Source: Acidovorax facilis (lineage in GTDB: Bacteria > Pseudomonadota > Gammaproteobacteria > Burkholderiales > Burkholderiaceae_C). Taken from it: a stretch of 50,505 bases of DNA. The stretch spans positions 1 through 50,505 of the forward strand of contig NZ_JAMXAX010000025.1 in NCBI RefSeq assembly GCF_023913775.1, read 5' to 3'. Position numbers and translations under genes: made by a program. The notes under the pieces are model-generated. The model saw only the letters and a program-made list of their open reading frames with translations. It was not told where the DNA came from and ran no database searches. Shown here piece after piece: positions 16,735 to 24,862 of this stretch. Position 1 is the first letter of the stretch. Each line of letters starts with the position of its first letter.

Positions 16735-18033
16735 ATGTCCACTCCATTCCATCTGCCACAGCATCCCCACCGGGCGATGCTGCACAACGAAATCCACGCC
16801 CGTCCGCCCGAGGCCATGACGGCCCCGCTGGCCATTGCACACATCGTGATGCTGGCCGATGCCGCAGGGCGTGAAGCGAGCCGGGCCCATGTGGCGGCTC
16901 TGTTGCGCGACCACCACTTGGCATTGCCCGATGCGGACACCACGCACCTGCGCATGGACCTGGGGGCTTACCGCATGCGCTGGGAGCTGCACACCGAGTT
17001 TGTGTCCTGGACCTTCATGGTGCCCATGGCGTCCGACGCCTTTGGCGAGCGGGAGCCGGCCAGCGCCGCAGACGCGGTGCCCCGCGGGTGGCTGGCGGCT
17101 TTGCCCGGGCATTGTCTGTGCAGCCTGAACCTGTGGGTACTGCCCACCCACACCTTTGGTTCGGGGTCGCTGGTCAAGCATGTGCTGCATGAGGACACGC
17201 TGGTGGCCTCCACGGTGGCCGACGGGCATGGCGAGGTCTACACCGATTTTGCGATCCACGCCGATGGGTTCTCGCGCATGGTGCTGCTCGCGGGCGGCAT
17301 GACGCAGCGCCGCCTGGGCCGCCTGGTGCAGCGCCTGCTCGAAATCGAGACCTACCGCATGGCCGCCCTGCTGGGCCTGCCTGCCGCGCGCGAGGCCGCC
17401 AGTGTGCTGGCTTTTGCCGAGCGCGAACTGGCCGAACTGGCCGACGCCATCCGCACCGCCAATCGCGACGCAGAGCCTGCGCTGCTGGACCGCCTGACCC
17501 GTCTGGCCGGGCAGGTGGAGAGCCAGTATGCGGCCACCCACTCGCGTTTTTCGGCCAGCAGCGCGTACTTCGAACTGCTGGACAAGCGCATTCAGGACAT
17601 TGCCGAATCGCGCCTGGCCGGGATGCAGACGATTCGGGAATTCATGGACCGGCGCCTTACGCCTGCACGCAGCACCTGCGAATGGGCGGCGCGGCGCCAG
17701 GATGCGCTGTCGCAACGTGTCTCGCGCATGAGCAACCTGCTGCGCACCCGCGTGGAGATCGAGCAGCAGCAAAGCAGCCAGGCGCTGCTGACCACCATGA
17801 ACCACCGGCAGGATTTGCAGCTGCAGATGCAGTCCACGGTGGAAGGGCTGTCGGTGGCGGCCATCACGTACTACATCGTGGGCCTGGTGAGCTACCTGGC
17901 CAAGGGGGCGCAGAAGCTCGGTTGGCCCCTGTCGCCGGAAACCACGGCGGCCATCGCCATTCCGGTGGTGGCGGGGGCGGTATGGTGGTCGCTGAGGCGA
18001 TTGCACCACCGGGTGTTCCGCAAGCACGGTTAA
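16735..18033 (+). CDS. DUF3422 family membrane protein
   Basis: 432 residues. Similar throughout to DUF3422 proteins: an N-terminal HNEIHARPPE motif (about 17-26), a long middle region rich in helices and probable coiled coil (about 230-370), and two C-terminal TM helices (about 380-400 and 405-425). The function is unknown. The N-terminal HARP-type motif is a hallmark of the family. The ATG at 16735 (MSTPFHLP) was chosen because the earlier residues from 16672 overlap the terminator tail and lack family character. Confidence 0.85.
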   Translation: MSTPFHLPQHPHRAMLHNEIHARPPEAMTAPLAIAHIVMLADAAGREASRAHVAALLRDHHLALPDADTTHLRMDLGAYRMRWELHTEFVSWTFMVPMASDAFGEREPASAADAVPRGWLAALPGHCLCSLNLWVLPTHTFGSGSLVKHVLHEDTLVASTVADGHGEVYTDFAIHADGFSRMVLLAGGMTQRRLGRLVQRLLEIETYRMAALLGLPAAREAASVLAFAERELAELADAIRTANRDAEPALLDRLTRLAGQVESQYAATHSRFSASSAYFELLDKRIQDIAESRLAGMQTIREFMDRRLTPARSTCEWAARRQDALSQRVSRMSNLLRTRVEIEQQQSSQALLTTMNHRQDLQLQMQSTVEGLSVAAITYYIVGLVSYLAKGAQKLGWPLSPETTAAIAIPVVAGAVWWSLRRLHHRVFRKHG

Positions 18034-18175
18034 AGAGAAGGAAAAAAAGGAAAAAGGGCGCCCCGCACTTCAAAGCGTGAACGCCCCGGTCAGCGCGTCC
18101 AGTGGAGTCCCGGCCACAGGGTTGGACCGGCGGTATGCCCCTGCGACGGCAGGGCACGCGGCCCATAATGAACCG

Positions 18176-19798
18176 ATGCACTTCAGCTACACCCCCTCCT
18201 ATGCCAGCACCCGCCTGCCGGTGTTTGCGCGCAATGTTGTTTCCACTTCGCACCCGTTGGCCGCCCAGGCGGGCCTGCGCATGCTGCAGCAGGGTGGCAA
18301 TGCCGTTGATGCTGCTGTGGCGGCGGCAGCGGCCATGACGATCTGCGAGCCCGTGAGCAATGGGCTGGGCAGCGACGCGTTCTGCATCCTGTGGGACGGA
18401 CAGGCCCTGCACGGGCTCAATGCCTCGGGCCGCGCCCCTGCGGCCTGGACACCCGGGTACTTTCACAGCCGCTACGGCAAGAGCCCGGCAAGCCCTCCCA
18501 AACGCGGGATCGATTCCGTCACCGTGCCGGGTGCCGTCAGCGCGTGGGTCGCTCTGTCCGAGCGTTTCGGCAAGCTGCCCTTTGCCGCGCTGATGGAGCC
18601 CGCCGCCGAGATTGCCGAGCGCGGCTACCTGGTGCCGGTGGTGGTGCAGCAAAAATGGGCTGCTGCAGTGCCTGAGCTGCAGTCGCAGCCGGGGTTTGCG
18701 CAAAGCTTCATGCCCTGGGGCCGCGCGCCGCAGGTGGGGGAGCTGTTCCAGTTTGCCGCCGCAGCCCGAGCGCTGCGCGCCATCGGAGCCACACAAGGCC
18801 AGGCGTTCTACACGGGCGAAATTGCCCAGGCGCTGGTCGCCTTCTCGCAGGCCCAGGGCGGCAGCCTGACGCTGGCGGATCTGGCAGCGCACCGCCCTGA
18901 ATGGGTTACGCCCATTGCCCGCAACTACCGAGGCTATACCCTGCACGAGATCCCGCCCAACGGGCAGGGCATCGCAGCGCTGATTGCGCTGGGCATACTG
19001 GACCGATTCGATCTGGCGAGCCATCCCGTGGATGGCGCAGCGTCCCAGCATCTGCAGATCGAGGCCATGAAGCTCGCATTTGCCGATGTGTACCGCTATG
19101 TGGCCGAGCCATCGTCCATGGAGGTGACCCCCGCGCAAATGCTCGATGACGCGTACCTGGCCTCCCGTGCCAAACTCATCGACATGGACAAGGCGCAGGA
19201 TTTCGGGGCTGGCAATCCGGTCAAGGGTGGCACGATCTACCTCACTGCGGCCGACGAAAACGGCATGATGGTGAGCTTCATCCAGAGCAACTACATGGGC
19301 TTCGGCTCGGGTTGTGTGGAGCCCACCTTTGGCATCAGCCTGCAGAACCGGGGCCAGGCTTTCAGCACCGACCCGGCGGGCCCCAACCCAGCCAACCTGG
19401 TGGCACCCGGCAAGCGACCGTTTCACACCATCATCCCCGCCTTCCTCACGCAAAACGGCCAGCCCGTGATGAGCTACGGCGTGATGGGCGCCAACATGCA
19501 GCCACAGGGCCACATGCAAACCCTGGTGCGCATGCTGGACTACGGCCAGAACCCGCAGGTGGCTTGCGACGCACCGCGCTGGCGCTTCAATGAAGGGCTG
19601 TCGATCAACGTCGAGGCCGCCATGCCCGCCGGGACGGTGCAGGGCCTGATGGGCCTGGGGCACCGCATGGAGGTGATCCAGGATTCCTACCAGGACTTTG
19701 GCGCCGGCCAGTTCATCTGGCGCATGGGCGATCCCAAAGTACAGGGCTACGTGGCCGCCAGCGATCCGCGTCGCGACGGCCAAGTGGCGGGGTATTGA
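18176..19798 (+). CDS. Gamma-glutamyltransferase-family Ntn hydrolase
   Basis: About 540 residues. It carries the family N-terminal block (ARNVVSTSHPLAAQAGLRML with GGNAVDAAVA), the central FGKLPFAALMEPAAEIA and a C-terminal small-subunit half. By alignment on the DxxG that follows, the autocatalytic Thr is residue 353 in GGTIYLTAADENG, so self-cleavage is expected. The neighbouring TTH is replaced by TIY and the oxyanion region is GFGSG, so the substrate may differ from glutathione. Close relatives are often cytoplasmic acylase-like enzymes. No signal peptide is seen from the ATG at 18176. An in-frame GTG at 18077 would add 33 non-conserved residues. Confidence 0.88.
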   Translation: MHFSYTPSYASTRLPVFARNVVSTSHPLAAQAGLRMLQQGGNAVDAAVAAAAAMTICEPVSNGLGSDAFCILWDGQALHGLNASGRAPAAWTPGYFHSRYGKSPASPPKRGIDSVTVPGAVSAWVALSERFGKLPFAALMEPAAEIAERGYLVPVVVQQKWAAAVPELQSQPGFAQSFMPWGRAPQVGELFQFAAAARALRAIGATQGQAFYTGEIAQALVAFSQAQGGSLTLADLAAHRPEWVTPIARNYRGYTLHEIPPNGQGIAALIALGILDRFDLASHPVDGAASQHLQIEAMKLAFADVYRYVAEPSSMEVTPAQMLDDAYLASRAKLIDMDKAQDFGAGNPVKGGTIYLTAADENGMMVSFIQSNYMGFGSGCVEPTFGISLQNRGQAFSTDPAGPNPANLVAPGKRPFHTIIPAFLTQNGQPVMSYGVMGANMQPQGHMQTLVRMLDYGQNPQVACDAPRWRFNEGLSINVEAAMPAGTVQGLMGLGHRMEVIQDSYQDFGAGQFIWRMGDPKVQGYVAASDPRRDGQVAGY

Positions 19799-19800
19799 TG

Positions 19801-19899
19801 GAACACCCCCTGAGTCGCTTCGCGCCTTCCCCCTCTCTCTACGCGCTGCGCGCTACGGGAGGGGGACGCGAACAGCGGCCGGGCAAAGCCAGTTCCGCG
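19801..19899 (-). repeat. Dispersed GC-rich intergenic repeat, copy 2
   Basis: On the minus strand this reads GGAACTGGCTTTGCC, GCGTCCCCCTCC, an extra block of about 26 bases (CGTAGCGCGCAGCGCGTAG and following), GGGGGAAG and GACTCAGGGGG. It is the same order of blocks as at 3364-3436. It starts three bases after the gamma-glutamyltransferase-like stop. Confidence 0.7.
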
Positions 19900-19970
19900 G
19901 CCACCTCGCGTCAGGACGTGCCAGTTTCATGGGCTGTGCTGTCGCGCAGCGCAATGAATAACTGAATATA

Positions 19971-20030
19971 GAAAAAAGTGGATCCATCGCAATCTGAACA
20001 AGCGCAAGCAGCTACAAAAAACGTAGCAAC
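19971..20030 (+). repeat. AGCGCT palindromic repeat, copy 4, forming the 5' end of a DMT gene
   Basis: Reads GAAAAAAGTGGATCCATCGC, then AATCTGAACAAGCGCAAGCA and GCTACAAAAAACGTAGCAAC. It aligns with family members as A-run / CCATCGC / spacer / AAGCGC / GCAGCTA / ATAGCA-like end. It includes the proposed GTG start codon and supplies about the first 17 codons of the downstream transporter. Confidence 0.65.
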
Positions 20031-20907
20031 TGGTCTCGCCCTGGCCCTGCTGGGCTCCATCGCCTTCAGCGGCAAGGCCATCATCGTCAAGCTGGCGTAC
20101 CGCCATGGTGTTGATGCGGTCACGCTCATCATGTACCGCATGCTGTTTGCGCTGCCCATCTTTGCCGTGATGGCTTGGTGGGCCAGCCGGGGCAAGCCCC
20201 CCCTGACCCGCAAGGACTGGCTGGGCGTGCTGGGCCTGGGGCTCACGGGCTACTACCTGGCGAGCTTTCTGGACTTTGCAGGGCTGGCCTACATCAGTGC
20301 CAGCCTGGAGCGCCTGATCCTGTATCTCAACCCCACGCTGGTGGTAATGCTGGGCTGGGTGCTGTACCGGCGCAGCATCACCTGGGGGCAGGCGGTGGGC
20401 ATGCTGATCAGCTACTGCGGCGTGGTGCTGGTGTTCGGCCACGAAGCCAACCTGCAGGGCACCAACGCAGCCTGGGGCACCCTGCTGGTGTTCCTGAGTG
20501 CGGTGAGCTATGCCATCTATCTGGTCTACAGCGGCGAGATGGTGCGGCGCCTGGGTTCGCTGCGGCTGGTGGGACTGGCCACCACCGTGGCGTGCCTGCT
20601 ATGCCTGCTGCAGTTTGTGGTGCTGCGGCCCTTCAGTGCTGCCGTGGTGGCACCCGAGGTGATCTGGCTGTCCGTGCTCAACGCCACGCTCTGCACGGCT
20701 GCGCCCGTGCTCATGGTGATGATGGCCATTGAGCGCGTGGGCGCTGGAATGACCGCGCAGACCGGCATGGTGGGGCCGCTGTCCACCATCCTCATGGGGG
20801 TCTGGATTCTGGGTGAGCCGTTCACGGTGTGGGTGGCTGCGGGCACGGCACTGGTGATCACGGGTATTTTTGTGTTCACCCAATTGGCGCGCCGCCAAGC
20901 GCCCTGA
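19978..20907 (+). CDS. EamA/DMT-family transporter
   Basis: 309 residues, ten predicted TM helices in two EamA repeats (about 20-150 and 165-305). A drug/metabolite exporter of unknown substrate. Family-like sequence begins at about residue 18 (TGLALALLGSIAFSGKAIIV). The preceding residues MDPSQSEQAQAATKNVA are encoded by a copy of the AGCGCT repeat. The start is taken as GTG at 19978. No clear ribosome-binding site is seen and no ATG exists at a sensible position, so the start is uncertain. The neighbouring M48 gene is convergent. Confidence 0.85.
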   Translation: MDPSQSEQAQAATKNVATGLALALLGSIAFSGKAIIVKLAYRHGVDAVTLIMYRMLFALPIFAVMAWWASRGKPPLTRKDWLGVLGLGLTGYYLASFLDFAGLAYISASLERLILYLNPTLVVMLGWVLYRRSITWGQAVGMLISYCGVVLVFGHEANLQGTNAAWGTLLVFLSAVSYAIYLVYSGEMVRRLGSLRLVGLATTVACLLCLLQFVVLRPFSAAVVAPEVIWLSVLNATLCTAAPVLMVMMAIERVGAGMTAQTGMVGPLSTILMGVWILGEPFTVWVAAGTALVITGIFVFTQLARRQAP

Positions 20908-20917
20908 CCTGGCAGCA

Positions 20918-20937
20918 GAGAGCGGGTGCGCGCTCTC
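20918..20937. terminator. Hairpin between convergent genes
   Basis: GAGAGCG / CGCTCTC forms a perfect 7-bp stem around a 6-base loop in the 42-bp gap between the DMT transporter and M48 genes. There is no strong T-run on either side, so termination is only suggested by position. Confidence 0.45.
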
Positions 20938-20949
20938 CTTGGGGGTGAC

Positions 20950-21927
20950 TTATCCCGCCTTCTTTGCCGCTGCAGGCCGGGCAGAGGGTGCTGGCGCATT
21001 GGCAGGCGCACTGCCGCCCAGGCGCTGTGCAATCGATGCGCGCGACCCGCCCAGCCCATCGAGCTGGCGGCCCATGGATTGCTCCAGGTAATCCAGACGG
21101 GCCTGTGCGGCGGGATGGGTGGACATCGTCAGCGTGAACATGGGGTTGTCCGGCGTGACGGTGCGCAGCTGCTGCAGCACCGAGACCAGACCGTAGGGGT
21201 CAAAACCCGCTTTGGCCGCCAGCGACACCCCGGTGCGGTCCGCCTCGAATTCGTCGGACTGGCTCAGCCCCTTGGTGTAGACGGTGCGGAACAGCGACAG
21301 CAGCTGGTCCTTGACGAGCTGCCCTGCGATGTTGCTGGTGCGGATCTGCGAAGCCAGCAGTTGCGTGCCGACCCCCGCCATGGCGCTTTGCCGGATGGCC
21401 TGGAGGTGGTGTTTGGAGGTCACATGCGTGATCTCGTGCGCCAGGATGCCCGCCAGCTCGGACTCGTCGGCGCAGCGGTCAATGAGCCCCTTGGTCACGA
21501 ACACATAGCCGCCCGGCGCGGCAAAGGCGTTGTAGCCCGCGTCATCCAGCACCACAAAGGTCCAGGGCAGTCCGGGGCGCGACGACTGCAGGCTCACCCA
21601 CCGGCCCAGGCGGTTCACATAGCGCTGCAGTGCCATGTCCGGGTGGGCGGGCTTGGCGCCCAGCAGCAGGGCGGCCAGCTGGCGGCCGATCTCGATTTCC
21701 TTGGCCTCGTCGATGTTCTCCATCGACTGCGTGAGCAGGCTGATCAGATCGTCACCCTGCGCCGCCGGAGCGGCTTTGCCCCCCGTGATGGCCGAGCCCA
21801 GCCCGCCCCCCAGGGAGTTGAGGATGTTCATCACGTTCTGGCTGTGGGCGGCCAGGGGCGCTGCGGCGAGCAGCGCGCACAAGGCTGCCGTCTGCGCGCG
21901 GCGTTTCCAGGTGGAATTCCGGTTCAT
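20950..21927 (-). CDS. M48-family zinc metalloprotease, secreted
   Basis: 325 residues. A signal peptide at about 1-29 (hydrophobic core ALCALLAAAPLAA, likely cleavage after AHS or SQ) suggests periplasmic location. The zinc motif HEITH is at 164-168 with the downstream DEFEADRTG glutamate ligand, as in the YggG/LoiP and BepA type. The C-terminus is Ala/Pro-rich (about 300-325). It probably degrades or matures envelope proteins. The ATG at 21927 was chosen over 21933 because GAGGA is then seven bases away. It follows the SH3 gene by 10 bp and is probably co-transcribed with it. Confidence 0.9.
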   Translation of the reverse strand: MNRNSTWKRRAQTAALCALLAAAPLAAHSQNVMNILNSLGGGLGSAITGGKAAPAAQGDDLISLLTQSMENIDEAKEIEIGRQLAALLLGAKPAHPDMALQRYVNRLGRWVSLQSSRPGLPWTFVVLDDAGYNAFAAPGGYVFVTKGLIDRCADESELAGILAHEITHVTSKHHLQAIRQSAMAGVGTQLLASQIRTSNIAGQLVKDQLLSLFRTVYTKGLSQSDEFEADRTGVSLAAKAGFDPYGLVSVLQQLRTVTPDNPMFTLTMSTHPAAQARLDYLEQSMGRQLDGLGGSRASIAQRLGGSAPANAPAPSARPAAAKKAG

Positions 21928-21937
21928 GGCCATTTCC

Positions 21938-22549
21938 TCAGTTAGGGCTGTAGTTGGGGTCGGAGGGGTTGCTGGACCCGCTGCCGGAGTCCCGACTGGA
22001 TGTGGGCAGTGCGGGCTGCGCCAGGGCGGGCACATCCCGGGATTGCAGGGACGCCGAGCTGGCGAACTGGCGCGCCTGGTCGGCATTCACCCGCAGGCTT
22101 TCTGCCCGGCCGACGGCAGCAGGATTGGGCTGCGCATTGGCGATGTCTTCAGCATCCAGGCCACGAATGCCCACCGTGGACGTGGCCGTGGTGGTGGAGC
22201 CGCTGTTGCCGCCAAACAGCCCGCCCAGGCCTCGCAGGCCGCTGGTGGCGGCGTTGTTGGTGGGCGTGGCCGACCCCGACTGCGGTCCCAGGTCGAACAT
22301 GTGCACCCAGCCGGTGGCGCCTTGCTGTGTGCTCACCTTGGTCCAGGGGCCCTTGCGCTCGTTGCTGCGCGTGACCACGGTGTTGGCCTCCAGCGGGGCC
22401 ACGCTCGCACCGCTGTCGGCGGGGGTGTCGCGCAACTGGGTGGCTCGCTTGACCACGGCCGCCTCCTGCGCATGCGCGCTACCTGCCAGGGGTGCCAATG
22501 CGGCCCATGCCAGCCAGGTGGCCAGGGCTCCGCGGTGCAGCCAATTCAT
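21938..22549 (-). CDS. Secreted bacterial SH3-domain protein
   Basis: 203 residues. A signal peptide (about 1-28, ending AHA), a bacterial SH3-like domain (about 32-90: ATQLRDTPADSG, GPWTKVSTQQGATGWVHMFDLG), then a Gly/Ser/Thr-rich linker and an Ala/Asn-rich tail with no known domain. SH3b domains often bind cell-wall peptides. The ATG at 22549 lies eight bases after GGAG. It is the upstream partner of the M48 protease in a two-gene unit, so the two probably act together in the periplasm. Confidence 0.82.
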   Translation of the reverse strand: MNWLHRGALATWLAWAALAPLAGSAHAQEAAVVKRATQLRDTPADSGASVAPLEANTVVTRSNERKGPWTKVSTQQGATGWVHMFDLGPQSGSATPTNNAATSGLRGLGGLFGGNSGSTTTATSTVGIRGLDAEDIANAQPNPAAVGRAESLRVNADQARQFASSASLQSRDVPALAQPALPTSSRDSGSGSSNPSDPNYSPN

Positions 22550-22613
22550 GTTGCAGCTCTCCACTTATGATGATCTGTGAATGCTGCGGCTTGCAGCAGA
22601 ACCGGAGATTGTT

Positions 22614-23444
22614 ATGGATTTGGGTATCGCAGGCAAATGGGCGCTGGTGTGTGGCGCGAGCAAGGGTTTGGGCTATGGCTGTGCGCTGGCCCTGGTGCGT
22701 GAGGGCGTCAACGTGGTCATCAACGCCCGCAATGCCCAGGCGCTGGAGCAGGCTGCTACACAATTGGTAGCTGAAGGCGCAATGCAGGAAAGCGCTAGCG
22801 GCCAAAAAAGCTCCAAACCGACGGTGCTGGCGGTAGCTGCTGACATCACCACCGCCGAGGGCCGTGCTGCCGTGTTCTCCGTGACAGGTGGCCCGGGCCG
22901 TGACTTTGACATCGTGGTGACAAATGCCGGCGGCCCGCCAACGGGCGACTTCCGCGACTGGGACCGCGATGCATGGATCAAGGCCGTGGACGCCAACATG
23001 CTCACCCCCATCGAACTGATCAAGGCCACAGTGGACGGCATGGCTGCGCGAGGCTTTGGCCGCATCGTCAACATCACCTCCAGCGCGGTGAAGGCGCCCA
23101 TTGACATCCTGGGTCTGTCCAACGGCGCGCGCAGCGGGCTCACGGGCTTTGTGGCGGGGGTCTCGCGCAGCAAGATCGCTGCACGGGGCGTCACCATCAA
23201 CAACCTCTTGCCCGGCAAGTTCGACACCGACCGACTGGCCGCCACCGTGACCGCTGCTGCCGGTAAGGCTGGCAAGAGCGTGGACGATGTTCGCGCGCAA
23301 CAGCAGGCCCAGATTCCGGCAGGGCGGTATGGCACGGCGCAGGAGTTTGGTGCCATCTGCGCTTTCCTGTGCAGCCAGCAGGCGGGTTATATGACCGGGC
23401 AGAACGTGCTGGCGGACGGCGGCGCTTATCCTGGGACCTTCTGA
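22614..23444 (+). CDS. Short-chain dehydrogenase/reductase, atypical active site
   Basis: 276 residues. The Rossmann motif GASKGLGYGCA (about 14-24), NAG (NAGGPP, about 105-110) and the catalytic-Ser region ITSSAVKAP are present. At the place of the catalytic YxxxK the sequence is LGLSNGARSGLTG, so by ungapped alignment Tyr is Leu and Lys is Asn. Relatives with SN(A/G)AR at this place form a distinct FabG-like group whose substrates are unclear. Residues about 48-66 (AATQLVAEGAMQESASGQKS) are encoded by a copy of the AGCGCT repeat, between helix B and the next strand. The ATG at 22614 follows GGAG. Confidence 0.85.
   Translation: MDLGIAGKWALVCGASKGLGYGCALALVREGVNVVINARNAQALEQAATQLVAEGAMQESASGQKSSKPTVLAVAADITTAEGRAAVFSVTGGPGRDFDIVVTNAGGPPTGDFRDWDRDAWIKAVDANMLTPIELIKATVDGMAARGFGRIVNITSSAVKAPIDILGLSNGARSGLTGFVAGVSRSKIAARGVTINNLLPGKFDTDRLAATVTAAAGKAGKSVDDVRAQQQAQIPAGRYGTAQEFGAICAFLCSQQAGYMTGQNVLADGGAYPGTF
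22755..22811 (-). repeat. AGCGCT palindromic repeat, copy 5, inside the SDR gene
   Basis: Plus strand reads GCTACACAATTGGTAGCTGA, AGGCGCAATGCAGGAAAGCG and CTAGCGGCCAAAAAAG, the family layout in the orientation of copy 2. It is translated in frame as ATQLVAEGAMQESASGQKS. The copy in IleS is read in the same frame and orientation and gives a similar peptide. Confidence 0.75.
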
Positions 23445-23752
23445 CCCGGGTTGAGACAGAAGGTCAACCCGTCGTCTGTGGTCACTGGCGGGCGAAGGAG
23501 ATTCCCTGGCGGCAGGGCGTGGCGTTTTGCAGACAGCTTTGCCCGCCGAGGGGGAAAACTTGGTGAAGAATGGTGCCCCAGCATTCCAACCCGAAAGTAC
23601 CGGAACATGACACCGCGCATCCCTCCCCAGGGCGGCCTTCCAGACCTCTATGCGATCCATGGATGCCGCTGGGGCGCTGGCATGGCCCTGGGCATGAAGG
23701 GTGCGCGGCGGTGGCCGTCCACTGCCCCCCGGTTGACGAGCCAGAAGTTGCC
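23445..23752. other. 308-bp gap between SDR and DctP-like genes
   Basis: No protein gene was recognised. Just after the SDR stop, CGGGTTGA (23447-23454) and TCAACCCG (23464-23471) form an 8-bp stem with a 9-base loop but no T-run, a possible weak terminator. The open frame of the DctP-like gene extends back to 23570, but those residues show no signal peptide or family similarity. A promoter probably lies here but was not identified. Confidence 0.4.
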
Positions 23753-24862
23753 ATGCAGCCCAAACCCGCTGTGACTTCCCGCCTTCTGCACCGCATCGCT
23801 GCACTGTGCGTGGCATGGGCCGCGCTGGGTTGTTCGCCACAGGCTGTGGGCCAGCCTGCGGCCACCCCGGCAGCGGCCACTGCGCCCTACAAGCTGCGCA
23901 TCGTGGGGGGGCTGGCAGGTATCAACCAGTACACCCGGCAGGAAGAGCCCTTCTGGAGCAAGGAACTGCTCCGCTTGAGCGGTGGCCGGTTCGACGCTGA
24001 AATCGTGCCCTTTGACCGCGCCGGTGTGCCTGGCGCCGAAATGCTGCGCCTGCTGCAGCTGGGTGTGGTGCCTTTTGGCACCACGCTCATGAGCTCGTTC
24101 ACGGCCCAGTACCCCGAGTACACCGCACCCGATCTGGCGGGGCTGAACCCCGACATTGCCACGCTCAAGACCACGCTGGCGGCGTTTCGCCCTTACCTGG
24201 AGAAGAGTCTGCGTGACCAGCACGGCGTGGAGGCGCTGGCGATGTATGTGTATCCGGCCCAGGTGGTGTTTTGCAAGAAGCCCCTGCGCGGGCTGGCCGA
24301 TCTGGCCGGGCGCCGCACGCGCGTGTCGTCATCCACCCAGGCGGATTTTGTCGGGGCGCTCGGCGGCATCCCCGTGCTGACTGGCTTCGCGCAGATCGTG
24401 CCCAGCCTCACGGCGGGCAATACCGAGTGCGCCATCACCGGCACCATGTCGGGCAACACGCTGGGGCTGCATACCATGACCTCCCATGTGCATGCGCTGC
24501 CCGTGACTTGGGGGCTGGCTGTGTTCAGCGCCAACAAGGCCGCCTGGGAGGCGCTGCCGCCCGATCTGCGTGCCCTGCTCCGGCGCGAGCTGCCCCGGCT
24601 GGAGGCCGCCATCTGGGAGGAGTCCGAGCGCGAAACCTCCGATGGCATGGCCTGCAACCGTGGCATCCCCGCCTGTGTGGGGGGACGCAAGGGCAGCATG
24701 GTGGTGGTGCCGGTGTCTGCGCAGGATGAACGCAGCCGCCAGGAGATCCTTGCCTCCACCGTGCTGCCGCGCTGGGTGCAGCGCTGCGGGCCGCGTTGCG
24801 CCCAGGTGTGGAACCAGACGATCGGTCCCGTCCGTGGCCTGGCTGCGGCCCCGGCGAAATGA
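23753..24862 (+). CDS. DctP-family (TRAP-type) periplasmic solute-binding protein
   Basis: 369 residues. An N-terminal export signal (about 1-30) ends in AALGCSPQ, a possible though not ideal lipobox. The mature part follows the DctP fold: YKLRIVGGLAG, PGAEMLRLLQLGVVPFG (about 94-110), the LADLAGRRTRV segment and a C-terminal helix pair. No TRAP membrane subunits are nearby. Instead the stop TGA overlaps the ATG of a membrane GGDEF-EAL protein (ATGA), so the two are translationally coupled. That suggests it presents a ligand to that receptor rather than to a transporter. The ligand is unknown. ATG at 23753 chosen. Confidence 0.82.
   Translation: MQPKPAVTSRLLHRIAALCVAWAALGCSPQAVGQPAATPAAATAPYKLRIVGGLAGINQYTRQEEPFWSKELLRLSGGRFDAEIVPFDRAGVPGAEMLRLLQLGVVPFGTTLMSSFTAQYPEYTAPDLAGLNPDIATLKTTLAAFRPYLEKSLRDQHGVEALAMYVYPAQVVFCKKPLRGLADLAGRRTRVSSSTQADFVGALGGIPVLTGFAQIVPSLTAGNTECAITGTMSGNTLGLHTMTSHVHALPVTWGLAVFSANKAAWEALPPDLRALLRRELPRLEAAIWEESERETSDGMACNRGIPACVGGRKGSMVVVPVSAQDERSRQEILASTVLPRWVQRCGPRCAQVWNQTIGPVRGLAAAPAK

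Noticed and set aside
21938..22564. GTG at 22564 as start of the SH3 protein
   Set aside because: The GGAG that would serve as ribosome-binding site overlaps that GTG. The ATG at 22549 has correct spacing and starts the signal peptide.
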